A stretch of DNA of 64,000 nt, taken from assembly GCA_030340625.1 (NCBI GenBank), contig JAOPHQ010004849.1, positions 62,001 through 126,000 of the forward strand, in the 5' to 3' direction. Below the pieces are notes generated by a model that did no database searches, was not told where the DNA came from, and worked only from the letters and a program-made list of their open reading frames with translations. Positions 29,572 to 41,600 of this stretch are shown here, in pieces (position 1 is the first letter of the stretch; each line of letters begins with the position of its first letter). The position numbers and the translations under genes are program-made. The stretch comes from Merluccius polli (lineage: Eukaryota > Chordata > Actinopteri > Gadiformes > Merlucciidae).

Positions 29572-30220
29572 AGGCTACCACTACAACAACGTTTTAATTT
29601 ATGGCTTGTTCTAGTTGGCAGGAAGATTATTTTCATATTTGAATTTGTTATTTGTTACGAGTGGTCCAGGAATGAGTCCTAAAACCCGGAAAACCGTTAG
29701 CATTTTGGCACTTCCGGTTCCCTCGTCTCGAAGTCAACGTTTTTTTTGAATGGGTTTTTGGTTAGATGCCTGAAATAAGGTCTGTGGTTGAACACAACCT
29801 TAACAGATTGCCACGTTTTGGTCTACGACATAAAATACGTCAGTAAATACCCTACTCGTGAATTTTGAAGCCTTTACATGTCTTAAAAATCTTCTGGCGA
29901 TTGCATTTACGCTTCGAAAACCATAAAAGTAGTGTTCATTGGTAAATAGTATCTTGCTTAACAACACGTGTGAGTATCATACACTTGGGTTTGCCACAGA
30001 GCTTATTTTCTGCAATAATGCAAAATCCAATGGAAAAAACCCATTGGCTTGTTGTCGAGGGAACCCAGGGCGATGCTAACTTCCGGGTTGGCCTACAAAA
30101 ATACGTCATCCCATACGTCACTCTATACTAGGCTACCCTAGACATAATGAGGCTACCACTACACAACAACAACGTTTTCATTTATGGCTTGTTCTGGTTT
30201 CAGGAAGATTATTTTCATAT
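29572..30220. repeat. fold-back repeat flanked by ~68-bp direct repeats
   Basis: Direct repeats lie at 29572-29638 and 30150-30220 (AGGCTACCACTAC, AACAACGTTTT, TTATGGCTTGTTCT, CAGGAAGATTATTTTCATAT). Between them is an imperfect inverted repeat: the left arm near 29676-29760 (CCCGG, GTTAGCAT, GGTTCCCTCG, AATGGGTTTTTGG) and the right arm near 30028-30100 carrying the inverse of the same blocks. It is non-coding. Confidence 0.75.
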
Positions 30221-30605
30221 GGGGGGTTAAGTTTAACCACTTACACGTTTTTATTTGTTATTTTTATTGTATTCACCAATACCTTTCAGCATCTGTTGCG
30301 CTGGGTAACCCGTGACATCATCCTGCCGCGTGCCGTGAGTCTCAAGTTCGACCTGCTCCGCGGCTGTTGATTTATAGCGGCTATATTTCTCTCTCTCCAA
30401 GGATGCAACTGTGGATGTAAGTGCACAACTCACTTAAAGTGCAGTGTTGTAAAAAGCTGATAAAAAAGGAAAAAAGGAGTAAAGGACATTTATTTAGGTT
30501 TGTGGTAGGCGCTAACATTTGATGCTAACTTTATGCTAACAAAGTTCGTTTTCTGGACCGTTGTAGGACAGTTGCTAGGACAACGGATGTCATAGCAGTG
30601 TGCGC

Positions 30606-30636
<31 letters not shown>

Positions 30637-30995
30637 TGCGCGTGTGCGTGCGCACCTGTTGACGGGCTTAAAATATGGATTATGTGCATGGAGACATGGA
30701 CAAATTGCCTGCAGTCTGAGATAATGAATTGTTTCCAATATGTCCTACCTATAGTCTCATCAATACCATGAGCTGCATCCTGATGAGGCAGCTCTGGTCA
30801 CCAATGCCTGTTTGTATTAGCACTAGATCGATACATTATCGATGGCATTTTATAGTCCAACAATATCTAATTCTATTAATAAATAATCATACATATGTGT
30901 GAGACTCAATGGCATGTGCACCTGGCATGTAACATGTAACATGCAACATGAGTAACACGTCTTAATAATTATATATATATATATATATATATACA

Positions 30996-31053
<58 letters not shown>

Positions 31054-31057
31054 TGTA

Positions 31058-31088
<31 letters not shown>

Positions 31089-31869
31089 TTTTCGTTATTA
31101 TTTGTATTTATTTATTTTAATACATACTGAGCAAAGTGCGACATGTGCATAGGAGCACAAACGATTACAAGGTTTTGAATGGGAGTCTATGGCGCCTGGT
31201 TACTTTCCCTATCAACTCCACACACACACTTGATTTTTTGTATACCTGTTGTACAGCGATCATGTGACATCAGCACCAACATCACACTGGCAGCAAAGGA
31301 ATCAAGGTGTGATGAAGTGAATATTCATAATAGTAATTAATATGTCTAGTCTAACCTGTGACAGGAGACACAACATAGAGGCATGTTTGATGAGGTGCAG
31401 CATCTTACATAGGTGACATTACTTTTATGTGACTTGGGAGAGCTTCGCCTTGATATTTGAATCCTCAAAAACCAAAGTTAGCTTCAAAAGCCATCGCGCC
31501 AGTGTAGGCATGTATCATAACTACATAATACAGCCGTATGCCAGAAGTAAGCACAAATATGTTTTTGCTGCAACTATATGAAAAATACCAACATTTAATC
31601 ATTTTTAGTTTTTTGGTCTATATATCGTGGTATTAAAGTATTTAATACTAATTAATAATTTGGACCTAAGAGAGCAAATCTTTCAATTTATGGGCACTTT
31701 GGCACATTGTTAATCAGTCATACTGCAACGTTGCTTATTTGCCATGAACTAAAACTCCCTCCCCGTAGCGCTGATTAGTTCAATAATTTTGTACGTTTTT
31801 CGAAGAGGCTTTCAACAGGCCCGAGGCTAGACTGGTCCGCAGAGAGACACCGAATGTTAACTTGCAAGA

Positions 31870-32580
31870 TCAGGATGGTCTCACAAGGCTAACCCAATGC
31901 AGATAATTGATGGCTTCCTGGAGAAGAAAGGAACATCCAACTTTATTATCACCATAGACCTCTGCAAGGTTCTTGACATGTGCCAGACAAAGCCCCTCAT
32001 TGCCTTCTGGAGCCCTCTTGGCCTCTTCCAATTTTCTGCTGCCTTCCAATGGCTCATGGTTCGGCTACTCCACAGCTGTGAGGACCACTGCGCCACCTAC
32101 CTAGATAATGTGGTTATATATTTTTTATATATATTTTTTCGAGATATTAGTCAGGAATTAGACCGACACGGGTAGCTCCGAACAACATTCAGTCGGCCAA
32201 TCAGTGAACCCCAGCAAGTGATGTACATGATGATGAAACCGCAGTGCCATTTTGGCTATAATGGATTAATTAATATAATATTATTTATGCTGCTTTTGGA
32301 ATTAGTTTTTGCAGTAGTGGTAACGTTGACTAACCAGCTCATGGAGACACAGGCGAAGAGCATCCTATTTTGTATCTGAGCAAAAAAAAATCCTCTCTTG
32401 GTCAACTCTAATAATGGAGAAAGAGTCTGGCCATTTAGCTTGGGCTCTGGACAGTCTGAGGTACTTCCTGCTGGGCCAGGAGGTTGACCCACATACAGAG
32501 CATCGGGCGCTGACCTGAATCCAGAGCATGAATGAAATGAGTGACCAGGTGGTACCTTGAGCTTCATGTTTTGTGTGTGC
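31870..32580 (+). pseudogene. decayed Ty3/gypsy-type retrotransposon pol fragment (RT and RNase H pieces)
   Basis: Frame 31897-32175 reads MQIIDGFLEKKGTSNFIITID, close to the RT block with a 'TLDL' strand. It continues with PLGLFQF and then ATYLDNVVIYF, a variant of the YLDDVV catalytic motif of gypsy reverse transcriptases (second Asp changed to Asn). At about 32415-32560 the same strand encodes KESGHLAWALDSLRYFLLG and EHRALT, resembling the RNase H region. Stops and the loss of the intervening connection show it is dead. No LTRs, gag or integrase were found. Confidence 0.7.
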
Positions 32581-32868
32581 CAGAATGCGAGCAAATAGAG
32601 TGATTGTGATTTGTGTATTTTGTGTTTGGCAAACACAAAATATGTTTAATATGTGTATAGATAATATTAACTCAACTCAAGGGTGTAACAAGAAAAGGCA
32701 ATGATGACATAACTGAGGAGCTTGCATTTTTGTTCTCTCCCTCTGGTCTTCCTGTCCAGCGTTACACGTGTGCATAAGACTAGAAAATACCTTTCGGTAT
32801 GCCTGTCTAAGGTTATATTATATGTTGTTAATTGTTATGTTGTTCTGGGTATTGTATTTATTATTACA

Positions 32869-32931
<63 letters not shown>

Positions 32932-33899
32932 TTCTTGGAAGCAATTAAATACTGTTGCACGAAGGGTGGGTTGCACCAACCTAGATTAAATATTGTATTA
33001 ATATTAATTAGCTACGCTAATATGAACTGCAGTGTTTTGTCACATTTGCTATTCAGGAAGCACACAGGTGCTGAGTCTAACCCAATTATATATGTCCAAT
33101 CCTAAATGAAATCCCAACAAAGCATTAGCTATTCAATATTTATTTATTTTCCATTTATTGTAAGTTAACTCAACAAGTTTCTTTATAATTGTTCTCTGTC
33201 CACCAAGTGATCAGGCCACCTTGCTCAGTTAAAAACATGTCAATCTTTCCATTCCCATTTTAATCTAATTTCCTGCTCTCCACAAGCTTTTTTTCCCCCT
33301 CTTCCTATCTACCCCTCTGTCTTCCCCTTTTACCTTTGCATAGCATCCTTTTTTCTCACTATCACTTCTCACATGCAGTCATCAGTATTTTGCATGTTTC
33401 TCTCCCTAGCTACATCCTGGAAATCAAACACAGGGTTGCTGACGAATAGGAAATTGTCTTTAAATCACACACCTCTGCTGCTCGTCATGTTTGATTTATA
33501 GCGTGCACATGGCCAGCAGCTCTCTCTCTCTCTGTCTCGCTCTCTCTCTCTTTCTCGCACACATTGCTTGTCACAAAACGTCACGCGTCGGTGTGTTTAT
33601 GTGCTCTGCATGACGTAGCCGCGCTGCCCGTTCCCCATGCACTGTCGTGTGTAGCGTCATGGCTAACATGGGCACCATGCGTTTCTAAATGTAATATCTC
33701 CTACTCTGCTTTCTCACCCATGCTTTCTCTGGCCAAACCACTTCAGCCGGCATCTCCTCCTTCGGTTCCCGTTGTTGCACCCTCTGCTTGTCCTGGAACA
33801 TGACTCTCCTCTCTCCGTTTAACCCAAGCCATCCTATCTCCCCCGCTAATCTCTCCCCCTCCATCCATCATCTCAGGGAGCCATAACGAGAGGTGGCTT

Positions 33900-34213
33900 A
33901 GAGATGTGCGGTGCGCACAGAAACCGATTCAGTAGCTGGGGAGAGGAACAGGAGAGGAGTGTGTTGTGTTGCGTAGTCCGCCCACTGTTCCCTCACTCAC
34001 TCACACACACACACGCGCGCCCTCTCTCTCTCCCTCTAACCCTCTCCTTTTGCCTCTCCGTCAGCCCGAGAGTGCGCGTCTCTCCGCGCTCTGCTGTTCT
34101 GCCGCTACCACAGACAAGCCGGGAAGGGGAAGGCAGATGGTTCTTCTGACCAGGGACAATACACGGAGGAGTTAGGAATGGCACGCAGGACCCGCCGGCT
34201 CTGATCGTCCAAC

Positions 34214-34250
<37 letters not shown>

Positions 34251-34327
34251 ATTCCCATCCGCACTCCTTTCTCGCTCGCTTGCTCTCTCACTCTGTCTGA
34301 CTCTCACTCTTTTGCTTCCTGACTTTT

Positions 34328-34400
<73 letters not shown>

Positions 34401-34755
34401 CGCGCGCACACAGGCACGCACGTTGTCAGACTTCCACTCAGGCACCGGTTGGATGTCATCTTGCTAAGCTAAACGAGAGGTACTTGTGCTTGTCATTAAT
34501 TGGGCAAAGAAATTCTGGGGTGGGGGGGGGGGGTGTTGTGAGCATGTGCAGGGGGATGGTGATGTGTTTTTTTAATCTGAAGTTGGGTATTTTAATACAG
34601 ATGCGGCTTTGATTTGGATGACAGCTTTACTAACTCCTCTCTTGCATTCTGTGCCACAGCTTATTTAACGTTGTTTGAGATGTATTTCTTCTTATTTATT
34701 TTTTACAAAAAAAGAAAACTGCCAGCGAGATCAACAGGGGATGTGGAGGTTGAGG

Positions 34756-34851
<96 letters not shown>

Positions 34852-35344
34852 TGTGTCTGTGTGTGTGGTAACAGCCACGGGCAGGCTGGCATTCACAGTA
34901 ACTCTGATCAAGGATTGAGAGTAAGGCTTTGGGAAAGGGCGGTGCATCCTTTTTGCTCCTCTCCTCTCCGTTTCCTGTGTAGTAACTGAGGATGGGAATC
35001 TATCCCTGTTTGTTGTGTGAGCCGCCTAGATAAAACCGTTCGATGTGGCTTTCTCCTGGCTGCTCTCTTGTTGTTGTTTGTTGTGTGTTTCATAATCGTG
35101 GCGGTTCCAGGTAACCCTCTGCGGCAGGCGTCTCTCTCTCTCTCTCTCTCTCTCTCTGTGATTCATTCTGTGTCTCCCAACTTCTGTTTCACCCTCTCAC
35201 ACTCCCCTATCGCTCTGTGTATGCCGCCCTGCGGTCCAGTGATGGGAATGTTGACTGCCTCTCTCCCTCCCTGCTCTGTGTGGTGTGTTCTCCAGGTGTG
35301 AGTACACTGGGGAGGTCCCTCTCCGAGGGGCCGGAGCTCCGACC
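33900..35344 (+). promoter_or_regulatory. asic2: asic2 upstream region and 5' UTR (inferred)
   Basis: This stretch is rich in CT (34217-34249, 35131-35157), CA (34329-34397) and GT (34759-34865) microsatellites. It precedes the asic2 start codon. A possible 5' UTR intron runs from a CCAG/GTAACC donor at 35110/35111 to a TCCAG acceptor at 35295, leaving 49 bp of leader before the ATG. No TATA box or CpG island stands out, so the start site is not assigned. Confidence 0.4.
34759..34865. repeat. GT microsatellite in the asic2 5' region
   Basis: About 50 GT units with two CT interruptions at the 3' end lie within the presumed upstream or leader region of asic2. Confidence 0.95.
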
Positions 35345-35917
35345 ATGGACCTGAAGGAGAGCTGTGGCAGCGTCGGGAGCGGTGAGAGCTCAAGCCTGCA
35401 GCCCACGTCCTGGCAGGCCTTCGCCCACAGCAGCACACTACACGGCCTGCGCTTCCTGTTCCCCTATGGCCGGCCCACCGCCCGCCGCCTGCTCTGGGCT
35501 GCCGCCCTGCTGGCCTGCCTGTGCCTGCTGGCGCTGGAGAGTGCCGAGCGGCTGGCGTACTTCTTTTCCTATCCACACGTCACCAGTGTGGACGCCGTTG
35601 TGTCCGGCAGTCTCGTCTTTCCTGCTGTCACCGTGTGCAACCTCAATGCCTACCGCTTCAGCCGGCTCACGCGCAACGATCTGTACCACGCCGGGGAGCT
35701 GCTTGCCCTGCTGGACGTGCACCTGGCCATCCCACAGCCCCAGCTGGCAGAACCCGAGGTGCTCGCCTTCCTCCAGGAGAGGGCCAACTTCACAGCGTAC
35801 CGGCCCAAGACCTTCAGCATGAAGGAGTTCACGGAGAGGGTGGGCCACGACCTCAAGGAGATGATGCTCTACTGCCGTTACCAAGGCCAGGAGTGTAGCC
35901 ACCGTGACTTCAAAACC
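35345..35917 (+). CDS. asic2: Acid-sensing ion channel 2, first coding exon (ASIC2a-type N terminus; gene continues beyond window)
   Basis: ASIC2 is a subunit of trimeric proton-gated sodium channels of the DEG/ENaC family in neuronal plasma membranes. This exon encodes 191 residues, from MDLKES (Kozak GACCATGG) to HRDFKT before the donor ACC/GTGAGT at 35917/35918, in phase 0. Human ASIC2 exon 1 is of similar size and ends at the corresponding place (DFTT). Visible features: a cytosolic N terminus with the conserved gating His-Gly (STLHG, residues 29-34); transmembrane segment 1 at about residues 47-68 (LLWAAALLACLCLLALE); then the start of the extracellular domain with YFFSYPHVTSVD, LVFPAVTVCNLNAYRFS, RNDLYHAGELLALLDV, a possible N-glycosylation site NFT, and VGHDLKEMMLYC with conserved cysteines. 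The N terminus identifies the 2a rather than the 2b first exon. The remaining exons are not in the window. asic1 paralogues are possible but the MDLKES start argues for asic2. Confidence 0.9.
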
Positions 35918-36007
35918 GTGAGTTCACCAAGTCTGTTTTTTTTTTTTAGGCCCAGTTGGTGTTGGTGTGCTGTATGTACCTCTCTGCAGGTCTTGTTATT
36001 GAATGTG

Positions 36008-36899
36008 CAGTGTTTCCCCTCCATGCATTCAGCAGTGGCACAGTGGATTACTAGCGCCACTGCAATCAGCCATTTTTTTAGAATTAGAAATGATGTTGGG
36101 CGCCCCAAATGCTCCACTCACTTTCCACCAGTCTGTAGGGTTGCAATACAGGGGTGGGCAAATTTCTCTGAGAAAGTTCTTAAATTGTGTGCCAGTGCCC
36201 GCGCGATCAACAGAGTATTGGTCCCCGAGGAGGAGTGCCATAGCGGAGGCCTGACGTGTGGCTGCGGCTCCAGTAGTGTCTGCGTGTCTGTCATGTGATC
36301 ACAATCAGCGTATGGCTGCGCGAGGCTAGTTAAATATGTTAAATTGTGCCTCTGGTAAGTAATGTCTCATTGCTGCCACGTAGTAAAATATTTCCTCGTG
36401 TTGATATAATTCCAGAAGACGCTACAGTTGTTCATAATACATTTTTTATTTGATACCAACGTTGGATCGTACGTTTTTAACGACCAATCGTTCGTCGATT
36501 AACCGTTAAAATCCTTAGTAGTATGAAACCCATATGATGTGATGCCTAAAAATTGTAGACTGAAAACTGTATTAACTGTATTGTAACGTTAATGCCAAAC
36601 AAATTTGGCTCATGCACATACTGCACTCACATGCTATTTCTTGTTATGTTATATTGGTATAACATTGTATGATAACATTTCTGTTGAAAAGCACCAGAGC
36701 CCTACATGAATCAGTGATCACACTAAAACCTCTCTGAGCCTGCGCACATCAGGACTGTGCACATGCGCATCAGCACCGTGCACACACACACATCAACACC
36801 ATGCGCAAGCACATCAGCACTGTGCACGCGCACATCAACATAGTGCACCTCACACGCACATCAGCACCACTTCTGGAAAAATGTATAGGGGAAGCACTG
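36008..36899. mobile_element. hAT/Charlie-like element
   Basis: The ends are CAGTGTTTCCCCT (36008-36020) and the inverse AGGGGAAGCACTG (36887-36899). No matching 8-bp duplication is visible. The right part (36745-36870) is a short tandem repeat of CACATCAGCAC(C/T)GTGCACR units. There is no transposase frame. Confidence 0.6.
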
Positions 36900-38576
36900 A
36901 TGTGTCTTTGTTGTGCAGCACTTTGTTACACTGCAGGTCGACATTATGAAGCAATCTCTCTATCTAGACTATATGAAGGCAAATGAAGGTTCCTAGAGGC
37001 TATTGACTGTGAGCTGCACTGCTGCAAATCCCAATCAACTTGTTGATATGGCTTGTTGATATTAATGATTAACTTTCAACTCCCAAGTATTTATGTCATG
37101 CAGTATACTAGTATTCTTTGTAAGCAACGTCATCGCCTGGTATTGTTGTTCAACTCAGTAGCCCCAGCCTTAATTAGTATTGTAAATTGCATAACATGCA
37201 TCTTTTGTGTATTTAGTCAGACACTGTCAATGTGGTAGATTAGTATGCATGCCTGAATCCACTACCTGAATTATTGCACTTTGTTATACTGTACATCTTC
37301 TCTCATTCATGAGGCCTTTTGGTTATGGGCAATTATTTCTACTTCCCACTATAAGCAACCTAGAATTATTGCCTGCTACCACAAGGCACAGTTTAAATTC
37401 TAGCCTATACTTTATACCCACTTTGTTATGCACTCTAATAATAATTTTTGGCCAAACTCCATCATAATGCGAGGAGCAAATATATGACATGTCAAAAGTA
37501 AGTTGAAGTGGAATAATAGTGGCCTAATTGATATTTACCCTACTAGGAGAGGAGGAGGGGTGGCACTACATTTTAGGAATATGACAATATTACCAGTATC
37601 AGTAAGGTACAACAACACAAAGTTAGAGGTAACAAGACTAATAGGTGCCTATAGCTCTAGTCAACGCATGTGCTCTGAGGAAAGGCTGGTCACCGTAAAG
37701 CGGCTAATGAGATTCTCAGTATTGTGTGAATGCAGCAGTGACACAACATGAAGGGAGCATTTCTGGAACTTGACCGTCTCCAGAATCTAGGGCTGCCTTC
37801 ATATTACCAGGTCTTAATGCACAGTTCTGATCATTTATTTATCTTTTGCTCAGGGCAAAAGATAACCTTAACCTGAATGTTCACATTGTGGTTGTATGGC
37901 CAGAGATCTGTATGTATGTGTGACCATATGTATCCGATCGAGGAGCACATATGACATTTGGCCCCAATTGGTTTTTGTCCCATTTCCTGTGAAACTTCAT
38001 TTGTCGCGCATCCAGAAAATGTGATCCTCATTGGGAGACAAACTGTTTCAGATACAGTAAATGTGGCTGTGTGATGACTAGGTACACTCGTATCAAATAC
38101 TGGTCTTTTCTATGCTATACTGTTCAGTAAAAGGAACGGATTCAGTTGGCACGCCGATTTGTCAGGTACTGAAAAAATACAGGGCTGACTGGGGAGTTAA
38201 AGGTGGGTATAGGTGGATTCGCGAGTTGCTTTATATTCAAGCCTTTAGGCATGTACATCGACTGTGATTACTGGCATTAAAGCCGCGTGGCTTGTTCCCC
38301 CAGGTAGTACTTTTCAGAGGAGCCAGAGGGTTTGGACCGTCCATTGATTCCTTTTAATCTTGTGGACGGAACCACAAAGCTGGCATTACAGGAGCGCTCC
38401 AGTCCATTCCTTCCTGTGCTATTCCAGCCTCCCTAGCTGTAGTGGTCCCCACTGGTTAGCTGTCTGGCATGTCTCCTGTCACGCCTTTGACCCCGACATT
38501 GCCATCAAAGATAATCTGGTCGACAGAAAGACTTCTTGAAGGCATCGTCATCCTCTTTGCCCTCCGCCTGTTGCCC

Positions 38577-38683
38577 ACCCCTTCTCCCTCCCTCCCTCCT
38601 TCCCTCCACCCCTTCTCCCTCCCTCCCTCCCTCCCTCCCTCCCTCCCTCCCTCCCTCCCTCCCTCCCTCCCTCCCTCCCTCCC
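38577..38683. repeat. CCCT tetranucleotide repeat (polypurine/polypyrimidine)
   Basis: A pure pyrimidine tract of about 100 bp, mostly CCCT units (GGGA on the minus strand), followed by a C run. The G-rich strand could form quadruplex structure. Confidence 0.95.
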
Positions 38684-41600
38684 ACCCCCCCCCAACCACC
38701 ACCACGTGACTCCTCCGCTTCGCCCCGATTGAACTCTCTGCCGAGATGCTCTCACGCTGCACCTCTCGTATCTCCAGCGCTTTGCGACGGAGAAAAACGC
38801 ATGGAGCAAAAATAGAATGCAGGCACACTTGGGTAATGTTGCACACACGCGCATTTCCCCCCAACATAACCACCGCCACCACCAGGATAGATGGCACCTG
38901 ATCACACACACACACACACACACACACAGGGTCTCTTAGGGACCATATAAGCATGTCATTCTAGCGACTGTGTTTGAGTGACACTGTGATGAATGACCCC
39001 AGGGCGGTTTCTGGGACCACGGGAGTCGGTAGCATGCGACTGATAAAGCTGCAGCAGAGGGCTGCTCCAACAAGCCTTTGTGTGCATGTGACACCTGAGG
39101 AACAGTGTGTGATTGTCGAGATTGTGTCAGAGAATCGGAGGCTGAACGTCAGCTATGCGCTCGCCCCCTAGACTGTGTAAAATAGGTCCACCCATTAGAC
39201 TGTGGTTTACAGCGCACTGCACAACCCCTAACTGTGTCTGCAATTTCTCATTGCTGGTCCATAGGTCTGGTTTTTACATCATCGCTGTGTAACGATCCTA
39301 AACACAATCTCGTTTTGTTTCGCTGGCCCTTCATAATGCGGTATTAGCTGTGATGTTTATGTGCACAGACAAAACAACAAGCAGATTGTGTTGGATAAAT
39401 AATGTACAAAGAGGTGGTACATATGTGTAATAATAGCTGTGTGTGATATCAATTCGCCACATACTCATTCCCCCTGCTTCCTCTCTCTCCATCTGTCTTT
39501 CTCTCACTTCCTCACCAAACACACTCTCTCACTCTCTCTCCCTCCGAGTGTGATTACCATGTTAATTAAACACTAAGTGATCCTTCTGACAGGCTACATC
39601 AGTGTCTGCCGGACTGAATCAAGCAGCGTTGGGCTAAAGGCCCCCTGCTGCACTAAGGCGACGTAGCGTGGCCGCTACAGCACACGCTCAAACCCAAATG
39701 AGAGGAATGATGGTGTCCGCACCCGGGGCCTAATCTCACTCACAAGCACACTCATTAAGCATTGGTCTGTGCATTTGACCAGGACCTAGTTGGGAGCTCC
39801 ACCGTAAACAGCGTGATGTGGGCTGTTTACACCGTTAGCAATTAGCCAGTTCTCTCATCCTGTGGCCCTTATCACTGCACTGGAAGATTAGTGCCTGGGC
39901 TAGATAACAAACACTGCCATTTCAGCCTCAGAACCAACACTGAGACGCTGTCATTTGCCCAGAGGGAAGGCTTGTAAAAAATGCTAAACTATTGCCACTT
40001 TTATGGTCTTTCATTTTATTAACTCTGACTTAAAAAGTGTCATGCATTCATTTTAATTTAGTACATAATAAGAAGGCTGCCAGTATTTGGCAGGGGGGGT
40101 GTTATTACCTAACTTGGCATTATCAAGTCATCTCACATTTCCCTATAGGGGCCTGGCAGAGGCTTTTCAAAAGGGCATCCATGGTGATTCTGCTGCCCAC
40201 TAACCTGCCTGTGTAAAACGTCCAGGAGAGACCGCAAATAACATGCACTCCCGAACCTGGCCTGCAAGACGGCACCTGAAGGGAGATCCAATAAGGTCCA
40301 ATCTGAAGCTGCTTGTTGTGTGGCAGGACACCGCAATAATCTGCAGAACTGGCTTCTGGAGGTTATAGTGGTGTGTAGATTGTGGTGGGGGGGGGTCGAG
40401 GCTGGAGGTGAAGAGAGAAAAGCGAGCTAGTTAGCCAGCTAGCCAGCTAGGAGATAGAATAAAAAAGAGCCCTGGCAGTTGGCGTGGGAAGGGAGACCAA
40501 AAGAGCAGAAAAACAAAACTGGAGTCGGCCCTCATGTCCTGACAGAGCGAGTGAGAGAGAAAGGGAAAAAGAGTGCTTAAAATAGTGTCATGTATTTAGA
40601 GTCAGTGGCATGTCATATTTTTGATGTACGTGTATAATGGTGCGACACACCATTATATCTGCTGTTGCTATTTACGACTATATCATTATTTTGCAGACAT
40701 CTTTATCTGGTGATTTTAATTCAAAAAGGAACAGGTCGGTGTTGGGCATGGCTAAAGGTTGGTGTGCGGTCATTGGGGATTGAACCCAGCACCTTTCAGC
40801 TGGGAGTGGAACAAGACTCTACACTATCCTGCCCACTTTATCCAAACAAAGTTCCCCACTATCTACAAACAAGTTGAATACCGGTGGGGGAGAAGGTAGT
40901 GTCAAGGGAAACCCCCTTGAACTCTTTCTGGACCATGGCTTTGAGGAGAGCGATTCATTGCTCACTGAGTTAACCGGCCTACATAATGTGCTAATGCCAA
41001 GCTAGTGGACAACGCAGCCACCAGTGGGGCTCAGTCAGCAGTTCGTCATAAAGGTTCATGAAGAAGCTCAATACTTTTTAGTTGTTTCCTCACCGTTTGT
41101 GTAAATAGCTTATCAATGTTGTGTGTTGTTTTGTTCTTACAAACTGGAAGGTTGTTAGGCCTTCAACAAAGTGTTCTTGTGGGATGGCGTGTGCGAGGGG
41201 TGCTCTGATTTATCAGGCCATGGTGGCGCTGAACGAATAATGACTGTAATTACAAACTGTAAGATTGGCCTATGTTCTGGGCCTTTAGCTGATGGCGAAC
41301 CCAGGCTTTTACCGTGCAGAAATTGGCAGCCTTCTGCAATATCTTGTCAATAAGCAACACAACACTAAACTCTGTGTCCTTGTGGAAAGCAAACCATCTT
41401 GTAAACTTGAGACAGTTATTCATATTTGATTAAATCTGTTCAAAGCAAGGATGTTTATGTAGGAATATAAAGAATAAGGTAAATAACACAAAACCTGTCT
41501 GGGGAGAGAAACTGGAGTGTAAGTAATACAAAGTATAAACCTTTGATATAACTTGTTTATGAGTTAGACAATTTTCAGTGTTATGTATGTATGTGAGCAT

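Larger units (their letters stand above)
27625..33900. other. hrob 3' UTR and intergenic region up to asic2
   Basis: This is non-coding sequence. No canonical AATAAA is obvious in the first 500 bp after the hrob stop, so its 3' end is not placed. The stretch holds AG/GT microsatellites (28466-28508, 29409-29455), a CTCF-like motif (28805-28818), a fold-back repeat with flanking direct repeats (29572-30220), a CG/GT run (30600-30650), long AT runs (30970-31080, 32871-32928) and a Ty3/gypsy relic (31870-32580). No gene is supported. Confidence 0.7.

Noticed and set aside
35918..36298. Continuation of the asic2 reading frame past 35917
   Set aside because: The frame stays open by chance, but the conserved protein ends at a strong GTGAGT donor and the downstream sequence is a hAT-like element.
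37503..37751. 82-codon frame with GGGVALHF, resembling a LINE endonuclease strand
   Set aside because: The similarity is limited to one short block and no other LINE motif adjoins it.
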